In this document: piece after piece, positions 30,977-40,322 of the stretch
Position numbering within the stretch: position 1 is the first letter of the stretch
Layout: each line of letters starts with the position of its first letter
Source of the DNA: Prorocentrum cordatum
Lineage: Eukaryota; Sar; Dinophyceae; Prorocentrales; Prorocentraceae
DNA: 64,000 nt
Assembly: GCA_963575745.1 (NCBI GenBank)
Contig: CAUYUJ010007224.1
Location: forward strand, 352,001 to 416,000
Reading direction: 5' to 3'
The notes under the pieces: generated by a model
Database searches by the model: none
Seen by the model: only the letters and a program-made list of their open reading frames with translations
Told to the model about the DNA's origin: nothing
Translations under genes and position numbers: made by a program

Positions 30977-32318
30977 TCCACAAGAGACAGAGCGTACCTA
31001 TCGTTGGACACCATACAACGAGGGCAACGACTTCTTCGGCGACGCTGCTGACCACATGGGTTCGAATGATCCTGGCATGACTCCTGGCAATGATGTGGAC
31101 CCATTCGAGTTGGACCACGCAAAATACAGTGCTTTCTGTGGTGGTCGCTTGGTTTCTACCCTATTGTCAGACAATGGGTGGCACTCCCTCGTACAAGAGG
31201 ACTTGGGAATACTATTACATCATGCATTTGGGCCATCGGGTCATGCGTACAAATGGACCAACTTATACACGGACTCAACATGGATCATGCATGCGAAGAA
31301 AGGGGCTAAGGGTGCAAAACACAAGAAGTACCCCACTTTCGGCATCGACGAGCTCAACGCTGCCCAGAAGAGAATCGACCTCGCCAAAGCATCAAATACT
31401 GCTCTTGTTCCGCTATTCATGCCGTGCCTTAACCGCGCGGAATACATGGGTGGCGCTACTCTTGAGCACCTGTCGACCATGATTCGCGACGACATCATGA
31501 TGTGGGCATTCTCTTTTGGCAATTACAGGGAATGGTTCAGACAAAATGATACGCCGATCGGTCAAGATTGCGTTCTCTTGCCTGAAGCTGGTTATGAGGG
31601 CGTACGATACGGAATGGAGGAACTACGCAAGCAACGTTTCGAGAAAGAGGAAAGCCGTATCAACGCTCTTCTCAACAATCAGTTTGAGAACACTCTCGAG
31701 CAGCGCAATATGATCAGGAAGATCCGCGAAGCCAGAGGCCTCATGTTTCAAAGCGACAACGCTTCCATCAAGAAGTGGCGCGAGCTGAACGAGACCATCT
31801 GGGAATACTGGGCCAATGATTTCCCATCATCCATAAAACAAAGACACTATCACAGGGGACTCAATGCCATGGTAGTATGGAGTGCGAACGACATCGCATG
31901 TGCTAATCCTGGACAGAACACCATCGACATGCGCCGACATCACAGTCGTGCTCCTACCAACGTACACGAGCTCCAAAAGATGGAATGTGAGGGCGGCGTC
32001 CCGACGCTCATGCCCGTACACGTGCTCGTGGACGTATCACGTTTTGTCGATGTGATGCAGTATTTCCGCTGCCCCACGGTCATGGGACCTGGAAAAGCAG
32101 CGCAATGGGGCGTACACCCGAACTTTGATCACCACACGAGCGACTTGATCACTATCATGCAGAACCGTGGTATCACTGTTCTTCCATCCGACCATTGGGT
32201 GGATACGTACGACAGGGTTACCCCACAGGCTTGGCACGCCAAACAGAATAACCATAACATGGCAATGTTACAACGCAATTCTGCGACGCAGTATGCTATC
32301 GCAATTTTTGCGCATTGA
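30945..32318 (+). CDS. Retroelement polyprotein segment 2, unknown
   Basis: The frame listed from 30699 becomes protein-like only at about 30945, where it takes over from pol (VAILDDPQETERTYRWTPYN). That is a +1 shift relative to pol inside the sequence CGAATGGTTGGGTGG. It continues about 455 residues to TGA 32318. Sequence is natural (NEGNDFFGDAADHMG, HHAFGPSGHAYKWTNLYTDS, REWFRQNDTPIGQDCVLLPE) but no domain is recognised. The shift may be a one-base indel in a decaying copy or a programmed +1 frameshift; this single copy cannot decide. The stop overlaps the start of the next frame (CATTGATAC). Confidence 0.6.
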   Translation, partial: HTNGWVAILDDPQETERTYRWTPYNEGNDFFGDAADHMGSNDPGMTPGNDVDPFELDHAKYSAFCGGRLVSTLLSDNGWHSLVQEDLGILLHHAFGPSGHAYKWTNLYTDSTWIMHAKKGAKGAKHKKYPTFGIDELNAAQKRIDLAKASNTALVPLFMPCLNRAEYMGGATLEHLSTMIRDDIMMWAFSFGNYREWFRQNDTPIGQDCVLLPEAGYEGVRYGMEELRKQRFEKEESRINALLNNQFENTLEQRNMIRKIREARGLMFQSDNASIKKWRELNETIWEYWANDFPSSIKQRHYHRGLNAMVVWSANDIACANPGQNTIDMRRHHSRAPTNVHELQKMECEGGVPTLMPVHVLVDVSRFVDVMQYFRCPTVMGPGKAAQWGVHPNFDHHTSDLITIMQNRGITVLPSDHWVDTYDRVTPQAWHAKQNNHNMAMLQRNSATQYAIAIFAH

Positions 32319-35300
32319 TACAGTCTCTTCCTTCTCAGCCATATCCATTCAGGCCGCCATTGCTGACTTCTGTCACGGACAACCAGGCCTACACTCAGGC
32401 CAAGGAAATCATGGCAGCCCTCGACTTCAGAGAAAAGTTGACAAACGAATGGAAAAGAGACCTCAGCCTCACAACATTGATGACACAGACGGCAAACGAG
32501 ATGGCTCATTGTGCGTGGATGGCGTCATGTGCCGAGGGCACATTGCCGGCATCACTGCCTGCCGAGACGGGCGACACGACTGAGCCGACTCCTGGAAGGT
32601 CTACACGTACGCCAGCAACGGACCCTAGCGATCCTGACCAAACCCTTCCTGATAATGATCCATGGGTTATGGCATACAATGACTTATTCCAGTACCTTAT
32701 GCTGTTGATCAAAGAATACCCTGGGGCTTGGGCATCTTGGCGTTCTCTTGAGAAAGATGAACATCTAGAACCCAAGATCGTCAAAACAGTTGAAGATGCA
32801 CATGCAGTTACTTGGGTTGTATTCGAGCAATTCTTACGTCAGATCAAAGAGTTGGATGGAGACGATAATGCGACCAAATCAAGACTCATTGCCGAAGAAA
32901 ACAGATTGTCTTCTCACCGCATCGGCCCAGCTGCCGAGAACGAGAAGAACATCGAGGCATGCAAAACATTCTTCAAACAGAATGCACTGGATCGAGTTGC
33001 TTTGGGTCATGACCCTAATGTCCCTACAGCCGCATGGAGGGCAGCTGATGACACAGCACAGCCAGCCCCACCAGGCCCATTGCCTGATCCACTGCAACCT
33101 GGACCGCAATCGATCAAAGCGTCGCAACCATCGACTCCAGAGCCTAAAGCAGAACAACAACCAGCAGATCAGCTCCCAAAAGCTGAGGCGGTACCGATCC
33201 CTGATGACGGCACCGACCTTGAGGCAATGGAGCTGGAGGCAACTCCTGCTGAGGAGGAGCCTTCTCCACATGAGATGAATATATTGTCATGGCAGGACAG
33301 TTGTGAGCGTTCCATGCACGAGGATACCAGCAAGCTCGGGATCTTCGACAACTCATGCACTATTCGCGAATGGAAGTTACAGTATGGCGTCAAAGATGAA
33401 CATCCATACATGTGCCCAATGTTGCGGGGCACGAAAGCGACCAATGGATTTGCCTGCATCGAAGACCAAGAGTGGTACGAGCAGCTACTGCATGATGATA
33501 GTGTAATTGCTCATGCGCCTGACATTGCACAATCTGGTTGTTTCCCAGAATGGAAATGGATACCATTACCACATTACGACGATGTACGTTATGGTCCTGA
33601 GCTAATTGATGAAGAATGGCTGGGAACAAACAAATACATGAGCAAAGACATCACGACTATGTTACGCCATGAGATTCACTACAAAAAGTTTTGGATCAAC
33701 CAATTTCATGACAGACGTATTAATATCTGGGACAAAACAACAAAGAATGATTGGAAGATTCCAAACAATTGGAAATCATTTAAAGAAATGGTTCAATGGA
33801 AATTCCGAGATCGCAAAGAAAGACACAATGGACCATCCATGGAAGCGGCAGTGGCACATTTCAAGAAAGACGGTGAAAATGATGGATACACCGATTGGAA
33901 CGACTACTATCCGATATTCATTATTCGTGCGTTCCAGAAGCATATTGACCCGCAGAAAAACAGAATCGAGATATACGCCAAGCCGATTCCTGACGGAGGT
34001 GACCCCAGCATTTTTGACTGGAACAGCGTTATTGCTATTCGGTGCGTCGGTGGTCACAGTTGTGTCAACCCATCTTCAAAGCCATGGAACATGGGATGGG
34101 AGAGCTTACAGTGGACAGATGTCAAATATCTCCATCATGGCACAGCATCCCGTGCCTGGAAGAACATATTGAAGACAGGGATCATTCCTGGATATGTTGA
34201 ACCACATTCTCAGAGAGACAGAACTTACAAACCATCGCAGCGATCCGAGGCATTCTTCAGTTCTAGCACATATTTGAACAATGTTCAAAAGAACCCACAT
34301 ACTTCAGTGGAATCGTACAAGTTCAACAGCTACAAGAACGAAGTCGAGCTGGTGATCAACATGGAGATCGCCACAAAAGCAGGTTGCAGATTTTGGTTGG
34401 GTGCTCAGGGCGCTATCATGACTGAGGACGTGGTACCCGCTGCGGCAATTATTGCAATTCGCCGCCTCAAACCACACCACATGCATGGCCAGCAGCTGTG
34501 GCCAGACGGCGACCCATGGGACTACCCGCCATTGGCAGCCAGAGAGCCATTGAGCAAGTACGAGATTTGCGCCTGCCTTCCTGGAGAACTTATTGACGAC
34601 CCACCTGGATTGGCACCTATCGACCCCGACCAAGACATGGAGCCTCCAAGGATGGCGCCAGCATCAGCACCCTCGGCCAGGCCGGGGGAAACCCCTGCTG
34701 GCCGTACATCCGCAGAGGACGCCTTGGACGAGCAAATAGTACGTGCTATGATCCAGGAGACCAATCACAAAGCAGATGATAAAGAATGGTTGATTGCATT
34801 ATCACATTGTCGTGAAGCTCTTCGACCAATCACAGCAAAGATCATGCAAAAAGATTGGGATCGTCGTCCTGCATTTAACGATGTTCGAATGGGCGACTTC
34901 ATTGTCATTAAGAATTGGGGTTCTACCAAATGCTTCCACTACGACAACCATTGGCCCAAAGGCAATCACAATACCAAGATTGCCTTGTCCAAGGGACACA
35001 TATATGGTCCAATCATCCATTTCGGCATCTTCGACAAGTTCTTTGCGGTACAAGTACCTATTCTCAACTACGGTTTACGATGGGTAAATATCTGGTATAA
35101 TGACAAAAGCATGCCCCTCAAGGGCGTTGTATTTGCATTGCCGATTCGTATCGAAGAACACGCCATCGATCCAACATGGATGGAGACTGCCCTGAAAGGC
35201 CCGACATCTTGCAGCGAGGACATACTGCAGCACAAGGTTAGCGGCAGCTTACCATACCTTGGAATGCCTAGCATCCATAGACCACGTATTCCGCGTACAC

Positions 35301-36050
35301 CACCAAGAAGGCCCGCTCCACGGACACCTGATCCAGACGAGCTGGTGGCCACACCTGCCGAGGACAACGCTCAGACGGGCGACATTCCTCGACAGGGTAC
35401 AGCATCATCGCATGATCCACTGATCACCGTAATCGTGGACATATCAAATATCGTTCTTACTGCAGATGAGAAAGCTGCGAACGACAATATGAGGGCAGAC
35501 CTCTCGGCAGACATCCAAGCAGAAGAGCAGATCGAGGCAAGCATCCTCGATAACATCATTGATCCGCCATCGAATTTCCTTGATCATCCAGACTACGACC
35601 CCGACGAGGATTCAAGATGGATTAGACAGTCTGATGATTGCCGCGTGTATTGTTGGACATCGGCGCTATTGGTGGATTCGCCTATGATCAAGATGAGGCA
35701 GATCATTGAGATACACAGTGGCGCAGACAGAATCGTACTGGACAAAATTCAGTCACATTTACAATTTGAAATTCGATTTGGATCGAAAGCATGGAACGCG
35801 GAGTCATATCATTTGAACTACAATCATACCCACAAGTGGGCACATGACTTACCCAATTGTGGTGCAGATCACTTCTTCAAAAAGTTGGTACACTACCTCG
35901 ACCCGGAGACTATCGAGGAGTCGACCACTGGCATCTTTCAATGGATTTCCAAAGTATACCAGAACATCTTGAAAGATAGTATTGTGGAGCTACCAGATTT
36001 CGCCAAGGAAGTCATCCATGACAACCATCCTGCACTTCAGGCATTGCGTG
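32315..36050 (+). CDS. Retroelement polyprotein segment 3 with Tpt1/KptA-like RNA 2'-phosphotransferase domain
   Basis: About 1240 residues in the pol frame; it opens with TTG and is also open upstream, so the start is uncertain. Residues 130-320 are a charged, Pro/Glu-rich linker. Residues 440-720 match the Tpt1/KptA family in order. SKDITTMLRHE (442-453) corresponds to the N-terminal SK-LRH motif. IRCVGGHS (575-582) corresponds to IR-x3-GHS. LHHGTASRAWKNILKTGIIP follows at about 607, then FFSSSTY. GAQGAIMTEDVVPAAAI, near 695-715, corresponds to the NGV-LT-VP motif. Known members remove a 2'-phosphate from RNA with NAD+. A following segment (VRMGDFIVIKNW, KGHIYGPIIHFGIFDKFFAV) is unrecognised. 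The frame is scrambled after about 36050 by the tandem duplication; it formally runs to 36397. Confidence 0.7.
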
Positions 36051-36384
36051 ACCTATACAAAAATTGTACTGCGACATACGGTGATCCAGAAAGAGCTGGT
36101 GGAAACACGCGCCTCGAGAGGAGGGCGCTGAGCAGATATTCCCCAGGACCCAGGCAGTGTTGCGTCTGCAGCTCCCGATCAGGAGAGCTATGGTCATCCA
36201 TGACAACCATCCTGCACTTCAGGCATTGCGTGACCTATACACTGCGACATACGGTGATCCAGAGTTTCCTGCGCGGGAAGAGCTGGTGGAAACACCTGCT
36301 GCGCCTCGAGAGGAGGGCGCTGAGCAGGATATTCCCCAGGACCCAGGCAGTGTTGCGTCTGCAGCTCCCGATCAGGAGACTATG
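36011..36384. repeat. 182-bp tandem duplication inside the element
   Basis: GTCATCCATGACAACCATCC begins at 36011 and again at 36193, and nearly identical sequence continues through both units to GAGCTATG and GACTATG. The first copy has a small insertion and several small deletions relative to the second. This breaks the frame and separates segment 3 from segment 4. Confidence 0.95.
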
Positions 36385-37896
36385 GCGCGCATCATAGCTG
36401 AACAGACGGGACTCAAGCGCGAGGAGGGCGACAACGAGGCTACCTTGCAGAGGCAGGCTCGCCGTCTTCGTGAGGAGAACGTATGCCATGGCGGTACTGA
36501 GGATACCGACAACGTCAAGATAGAGCACAAAGGACTGCCAGGGGAAAGGTTGTCTCGGATCGAGATCGAGGGTTTAAGCAGATCGATCGCTTCCAGACCA
36601 AACACCGAGATCAATCGTGAGGCGATCAATCAGATCGGTCAGAGCCTCGCTCGCGGTCAGGACACCCGCTGGGGATCCCGCGATCACCTGACTTCGGCAG
36701 GGGCCCCCGAGACGATCTTGCATCCCATACCGCTCTGTAACAATTGCGGTCGAGATCTGTCCCTCGGTATCGTCACAGGTGACGGCACACTCTGTGATAT
36801 ATGTTGGCAATACACTGTGGCCGTAGGCGCCACAGGTAAGAGCACCGCCACACAGAGTGACCTCGCGTACCTCCAGAAGTTGACGAACTGGATCAAGACG
36901 ACGTTGTCCGAGGACCAGGTCGCGAGATACATGAAGGATGGCGCACATGTCATTATGACGGGTGCGCGATCCCCCATAGGCACAGAGAAAGATCAGTTGC
37001 GGAGATTGGCCAATACGTCCAAGAAGAGGTATCAGAAGTGGGTCGAAGCCGGTAGCCCGCCTGCACACGAATGCAGATTAATGGGCGAATCCGAGGACGA
37101 CCGACCTCTGTACTACCCATACGCCAATCTCATTCAACGCTTTCTCAACGACCTCAGATTCCATCATCAGATGACAGGAGCCCGCGTGAATGTCGGCAAG
37201 AAGCCCTGGAGAGTCGAGGACATGCGCGACGCGTGGGACATCCTTGACGTCAGTATTAGGACAGGACAGGCTGGTCGGAGAAAGTGGTGGCTGAACGAGG
37301 GACGCATTGACAGGCAGACGCGGCAGGCGCGCGGACTGATTACGGTTTCTCTCCCTCGAGGGGACGGAACCCGTGAACAGTTCACCCAGCGCAAGCTTGC
37401 CGCGATTGCCAACGAGCTGATAGGCTCCCTCGATCCGTCACACACTGACCAGAGGGGGGGTAGTACAGGGATGAGAACCGATCCAGATACACACTCCCAA
37501 CAGTCCGATGACGCCATGGAGCCGCGGCCGCCGCCGCGGCCGCCGCCGCGCCCTGCTCCTGGCGACGCCGCTGCATCCAGCGCCTCAGGCGCAGAGGACT
37601 ACATGCCCGCGATGCCGCGCGCCAAGAGAGCACGTACATCTGATTACGCTGCTTACTGGCGCCACAATCTCGAGGACAGCGATTGGGGTCTTCGATACTG
37701 GAGTTATTACATCAAATGTTGGATCTACATTGCGATCAACAACGACGAGTATGTGTACATCCAGGATATCACGTACAACGATTGGTTCCGCAACTGGATC
37801 CCGAGGACCACTTGGGAAACGTTTACGACAAGCTATGTGACGTACAACGGCCAGAGGGTGTGGGACCGCAGGTTCTACAAGGACGGCGACGCGTAG
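36193..37896 (+). CDS. Retroelement polyprotein segment 4, C-terminal part
   Basis: The frame opens at 36157, but the natural sequence begins with the second duplicate copy (VIHDNHPALQALRDLY, the same peptide that ends segment 3). So segments 3 and 4 were probably one frame before the duplication. Features: an acidic linker; CNNCGRDLSLG and CDICWQY, a CxxC pair that could form a zinc ribbon, near residues 192-215; a helical basic middle (RYQKWVEAGSPPAHECRL, RKWWLNEGRIDRQTRQARGL); a Pro/Arg run; and a Trp/Tyr-rich C-terminus (DWGLRYWSYYIKCWIYIAIN, DYAAYWRHN). It ends at TAG 37896. No family recognised; roles in nucleic-acid binding or particle structure are speculation. Confidence 0.55.
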   Translation, partial: VIHDNHPALQALRDLYTATYGDPEFPAREELVETPAAPREEGAEQDIPQDPGSVASAAPDQETMARIIAEQTGLKREEGDNEATLQRQARRLREENVCHGGTEDTDNVKIEHKGLPGERLSRIEIEGLSRSIASRPNTEINREAINQIGQSLARGQDTRWGSRDHLTSAGAPETILHPIPLCNNCGRDLSLGIVTGDGTLCDICWQYTVAVGATGKSTATQSDLAYLQKLTNWIKTTLSEDQVARYMKDGAHVIMTGARSPIGTEKDQLRRLANTSKKRYQKWVEAGSPPAHECRLMGESEDDRPLYYPYANLIQRFLNDLRFHHQMTGARVNVGKKPWRVEDMRDAWDILDVSIRTGQAGRRKWWLNEGRIDRQTRQARGLITVSLPRGDGTREQFTQRKLAAIANELIGSLDPSHTDQRGGSTGMRTDPDTHSQQSDDAMEPRPPPRPPPRPAPGDAAASSASGAEDYMPAMPRAKRARTSDYAAYWRHNLEDSDWGLRYWSYYIKCWIYIAINNDEYVYIQDITYNDWFRNWIPRTTWETFTTSYVTYNGQRVWDRRFYKDGDA

Positions 37897-37913
37897 TGAG
37901 TCGGCCGCAAGGC

Positions 37914-37965
37914 CCACTGCTCAAGAGCAGAACTTCCGTTCATCAAAGTTCGCCTTGAGCGGTGG
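37914..37965 (+). promoter_or_regulatory. Stem-loop just after the last stop codon
   Basis: CCACTGCTCAAG pairs with CTTGAGCGGTGG (one G-T pair), and inside it GAACTT pairs with AAGTTC. It lies 18 bases past the stop and could act in 3'-end formation or priming of the element's RNA. The role is inferred. Confidence 0.55.
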
Positions 37966-38101
37966 CTAATACATTCTTTTAGGCCACTTCAATCTTTCAC
38001 ACAAGTGGCCATACACACATATAGATATCTTTTGCGATCACCGAGGCAGCCTCCTAAGGAGCAACGCCAACGGGAGTCGCCAAACAGATTTTATACATCA
38101 T

Positions 38102-38262
38102 TTTCGTGTTCATCAACACGACATTTTCTCCTGGCCAGGTACTTGCTTTAACGCAGATTTGCATTTCTTTCAGGATCGTGTTCGTCAACACGATCTTGGC
38201 ATACATTTGCTTTTAGGCAGACTTGTGTTTGATTTCAAGATTGTGTTCGTCAACGCGATCTT
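38102..38262 (+). repeat. Three spaced hairpins in the element's 3' region
   Basis: CGTGTTCATCAACACG (38105-38120), GATCGTGTTCGTCAACACGA (38174-38194) and GATTGTGTTCGTCAACGCGA (38239-38260) are three copies of one hairpin with a CATC/CGTC loop, spaced about 65-70 bases. Changes in the third copy keep most pairing (G-T for A-T or G-C). Confidence 0.8.
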
Positions 38263-38330
38263 AGCATGCATACTTTAACAATTTAACAATATTGCGTCGA
38301 GAATAATCTGATAGCTGGTGGCAACACCTG

Positions 38331-38349
38331 CCTCGCAAATCTTGCGAGG
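38331..38349. repeat. Short perfect hairpin
   Basis: CCTCGCAA, loop ATC, TTGCGAGG: eight perfect pairs in the 3' region of the element. Confidence 0.7.
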
Positions 38350-38643
38350 CGGTTTACGTTGCCTTGGTGCTCAGATCTTCTTTCTCCGCCTACCTTTGTC
38401 TCATTCTTCTCCTCCCTCGAGTGCCGAAGCGTTTTGGGGGGCGCACCGAGGGGGCGGCAAAGACCGCCTGGAGAAGAAAAAAGAGACCCAAGGTATCTCT
38501 TCTTACCTCACTTTGCAGCTGTGGCTTCGCTGACTTTTAGCCCAGCTGCCTTTTCAGACTTAAGGTAAAGGAGTTCTGAGGTTACGGATTCCATCCTCCT
38601 GATCCCGAGTCCTGCCTTCACGGGCGGGATTCGGGACGGGGGG

Positions 38644-38839
38644 TGTGTGTGGAACCCGTGTAATACCCTCATATATACTCCTTATCCTTACCTCTCCCGC
38701 ACCTGGCCGTTTGGGCTCAGGTACTGAGTTGGAGCGATCGTACCTTGATCGCTTGGGAGGGAAAGATATCCATCTATCCCTCCATCTCTCTACCAACGGA
38801 TCAGGGGTTCTGTGCTCTTGTACTTCAACCCCATACACA
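38644..38839 (+). repeat. Candidate 3' LTR preceded by polypurine tract
   Basis: GGGATTCGGGACGGGGGG (ending 38643) looks like a polypurine tract and is directly followed by TGTGTGTGGAACCC. The block ends CCCCATACACA, giving TG...CA ends over about 196 bases. It carries a TATA-like ATATATAC at 38671 and a small AGCGATC/GATCGCT hairpin at about 38732. No second copy exists in the window to confirm it. Confidence 0.4.
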
Positions 38840-39024
38840 TCCCCCCTTTCACCTTTCTCATTTCCTTCCCGGGCCCTCTCGATCCCCATCCCCCCCTCCC
38901 GTTCCCCCCCCTCCCCATCCCCCTTCCTCCCTTGCCCTGCGCCCCCTTTCCTGCCTTCCTGCCTCCTGCCTCCTGCCCTTCTTCCCTTCTTCCTCCACCT
39001 GGCCTCCAGCGCTCCAGCGCCCTT

Positions 39025-39288
39025 GCAGCGGGCCCCCCCCCCCCGGGTGACGTGCCGGAAGACGAAGAAAAAGGTCCGGGTCCTTCGCACATCGGGGGAG
39101 TGGTGCAGGATCTGCCACAACGTCTATAGGCTGAGGTTCAAGATGAAATTCAAAAAGAACTTGAACAAGTTCAAGGCTGCCATTGCAGATACGAACCCGA
39201 AGAAGCAGAAGGACAGGGAGAGTTTCGAGAAGGCGAAGCTCGAATACATCCATCTGAAGAGCGGGGGGAAGTCTCGCATCGTGGCATT
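39025..39288 (+). CDS. Seven-exon unknown gene, exon A
   Basis: After a CTTGCAG acceptor the plus frame reads VTCRKTKKKVRVLRTSGEWC, then RICHNVYRLRFKMKFKKNLN, and is open to 39349. The CRxC and CxxCH pattern with many Lys suggests a small metal- or nucleic-acid-binding region. The exon probably ends near GTGGCATTGCAG at about 39294. A run of 12 C bases lies at its start. No ATG precedes it, so a 5' exon must lie upstream, either within or beyond the retroelement. Confidence 0.5.
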
Positions 39289-40322
39289 GCAGGGCAGGGT
39301 GCTCGCCCGCCGGCGCCACAGCGTGACGGTGGCGTTCCTAGCGCCCTAGCGCCTGACTCGGGTCCGGCGGTCGACCGATCGGATGGAGGAGGGAGGAGGT
39401 AGGAGGTAGGAGGTAGGAGGTAGGGGGGAGGGGGGGAGGAGTGGCAACACAGCAACACCTTATGCCTTATGCCTTATGGCTGGCATGCGAAAAGAAAGGG
39501 AAGCCCCGAGGAGGGAGGAAGGAGCACGAGCGGGGATGAGGGGTAAGGGGTAAGGGGTAAGGGGTAAGGGGCAAGGGGCAAGGGATAAGGGATAAGGGAT
39601 AAGGGATAAGGGATAAGGGATAAGGGCAGGGACAATTCACAATTCCTCTCTTCCCATCAGGTCTTGGGCATTGGAGTCCAGGGTCCAGGACTCCACGGCC
39701 CCAGGGCTATTTCTGGATGGATCGAGGATCGGGGGCCTCCTAGCTCCTAGCTCCCAGCACTTAGCCGCCTAGCGCTGGGCGCCTGGCATCCTCCTCCGCC
39801 TCCTCCTCCTTCTCCTCCTCTTCCTTATTCCGCCTCTTCAATTTTCAATTCTCAACACATCCGTTTTCGGTTTCCTGGCTTCCCGATTCCATTGTTTTTC
39901 GTCCTCGCGACCCCTCCTTTTCCCCCCCGACACCTCCCCCCTCTCCCTGCTCCTCCCTCCTCCCTCCTTCCTCCTCCACTTCCCGCCCCTTCATCGTTGG
40001 TCTCCCCGTCTCCCCTATCCCCTATCCTCATCTTCCTTCTTTTCTCTTCTCTCTTCTCTCTTCCCCCTTCCCTCTTCCCGTCCTCCCCAATGCCCGGCCC
40101 CCCGTCCATGGCCCACGGTGCACGGCCCACGGTCCAGTCGTCCAGTCCCCGGTCCAGGGTGTGCGTGTGTGTTTTCCCCGAGTGGTTGTTTGGGTTGTTT
40201 GGCCGTTTGGCCCATTTCCTGGGCCCTGGGCCCTGGGCCCCAAGCCCCAAGCCCAATTGCCCCAAGCCCAATTGCCCATTTGAGACACTTCGCTGCTGCG
40301 CGCTGCGCGTCGACCCTCCAAG
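39289..40322 (+). other. Intron A-B with heptamer word repeats
   Basis: GGAGGTA repeats at 39385-39425, and GGGGTAA then GGGATAA heptamers at about 39540-39625 (about 12 units). Pyrimidine-rich sequence and CCAAGCCCAATTGCCC words lead to exon B. Confidence 0.6.

Larger units (their letters stand above)
26755..38839 (+). mobile_element. 5'-truncated Ty1/copia-like retroelement with a large extra 3' coding region
   Basis: One continuous plus-strand block of clearly lower GC than both flanks. Order: reverse transcriptase and RNase H (26825-29600), then unknown coding sequence in three further overlapping frames to 37896, a structured 3' region, a polypurine tract (about 38625-38643) and a candidate LTR (38644-38839). 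No gag, protease or integrase motifs and no 5' LTR are seen, so about half of a normal copia element is missing upstream, or it lies in another exon. The extra 7 kb is unusual for copia elements. The left boundary is placed by loss of protein-like sequence and is uncertain by tens of bases. Confidence 0.75.
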
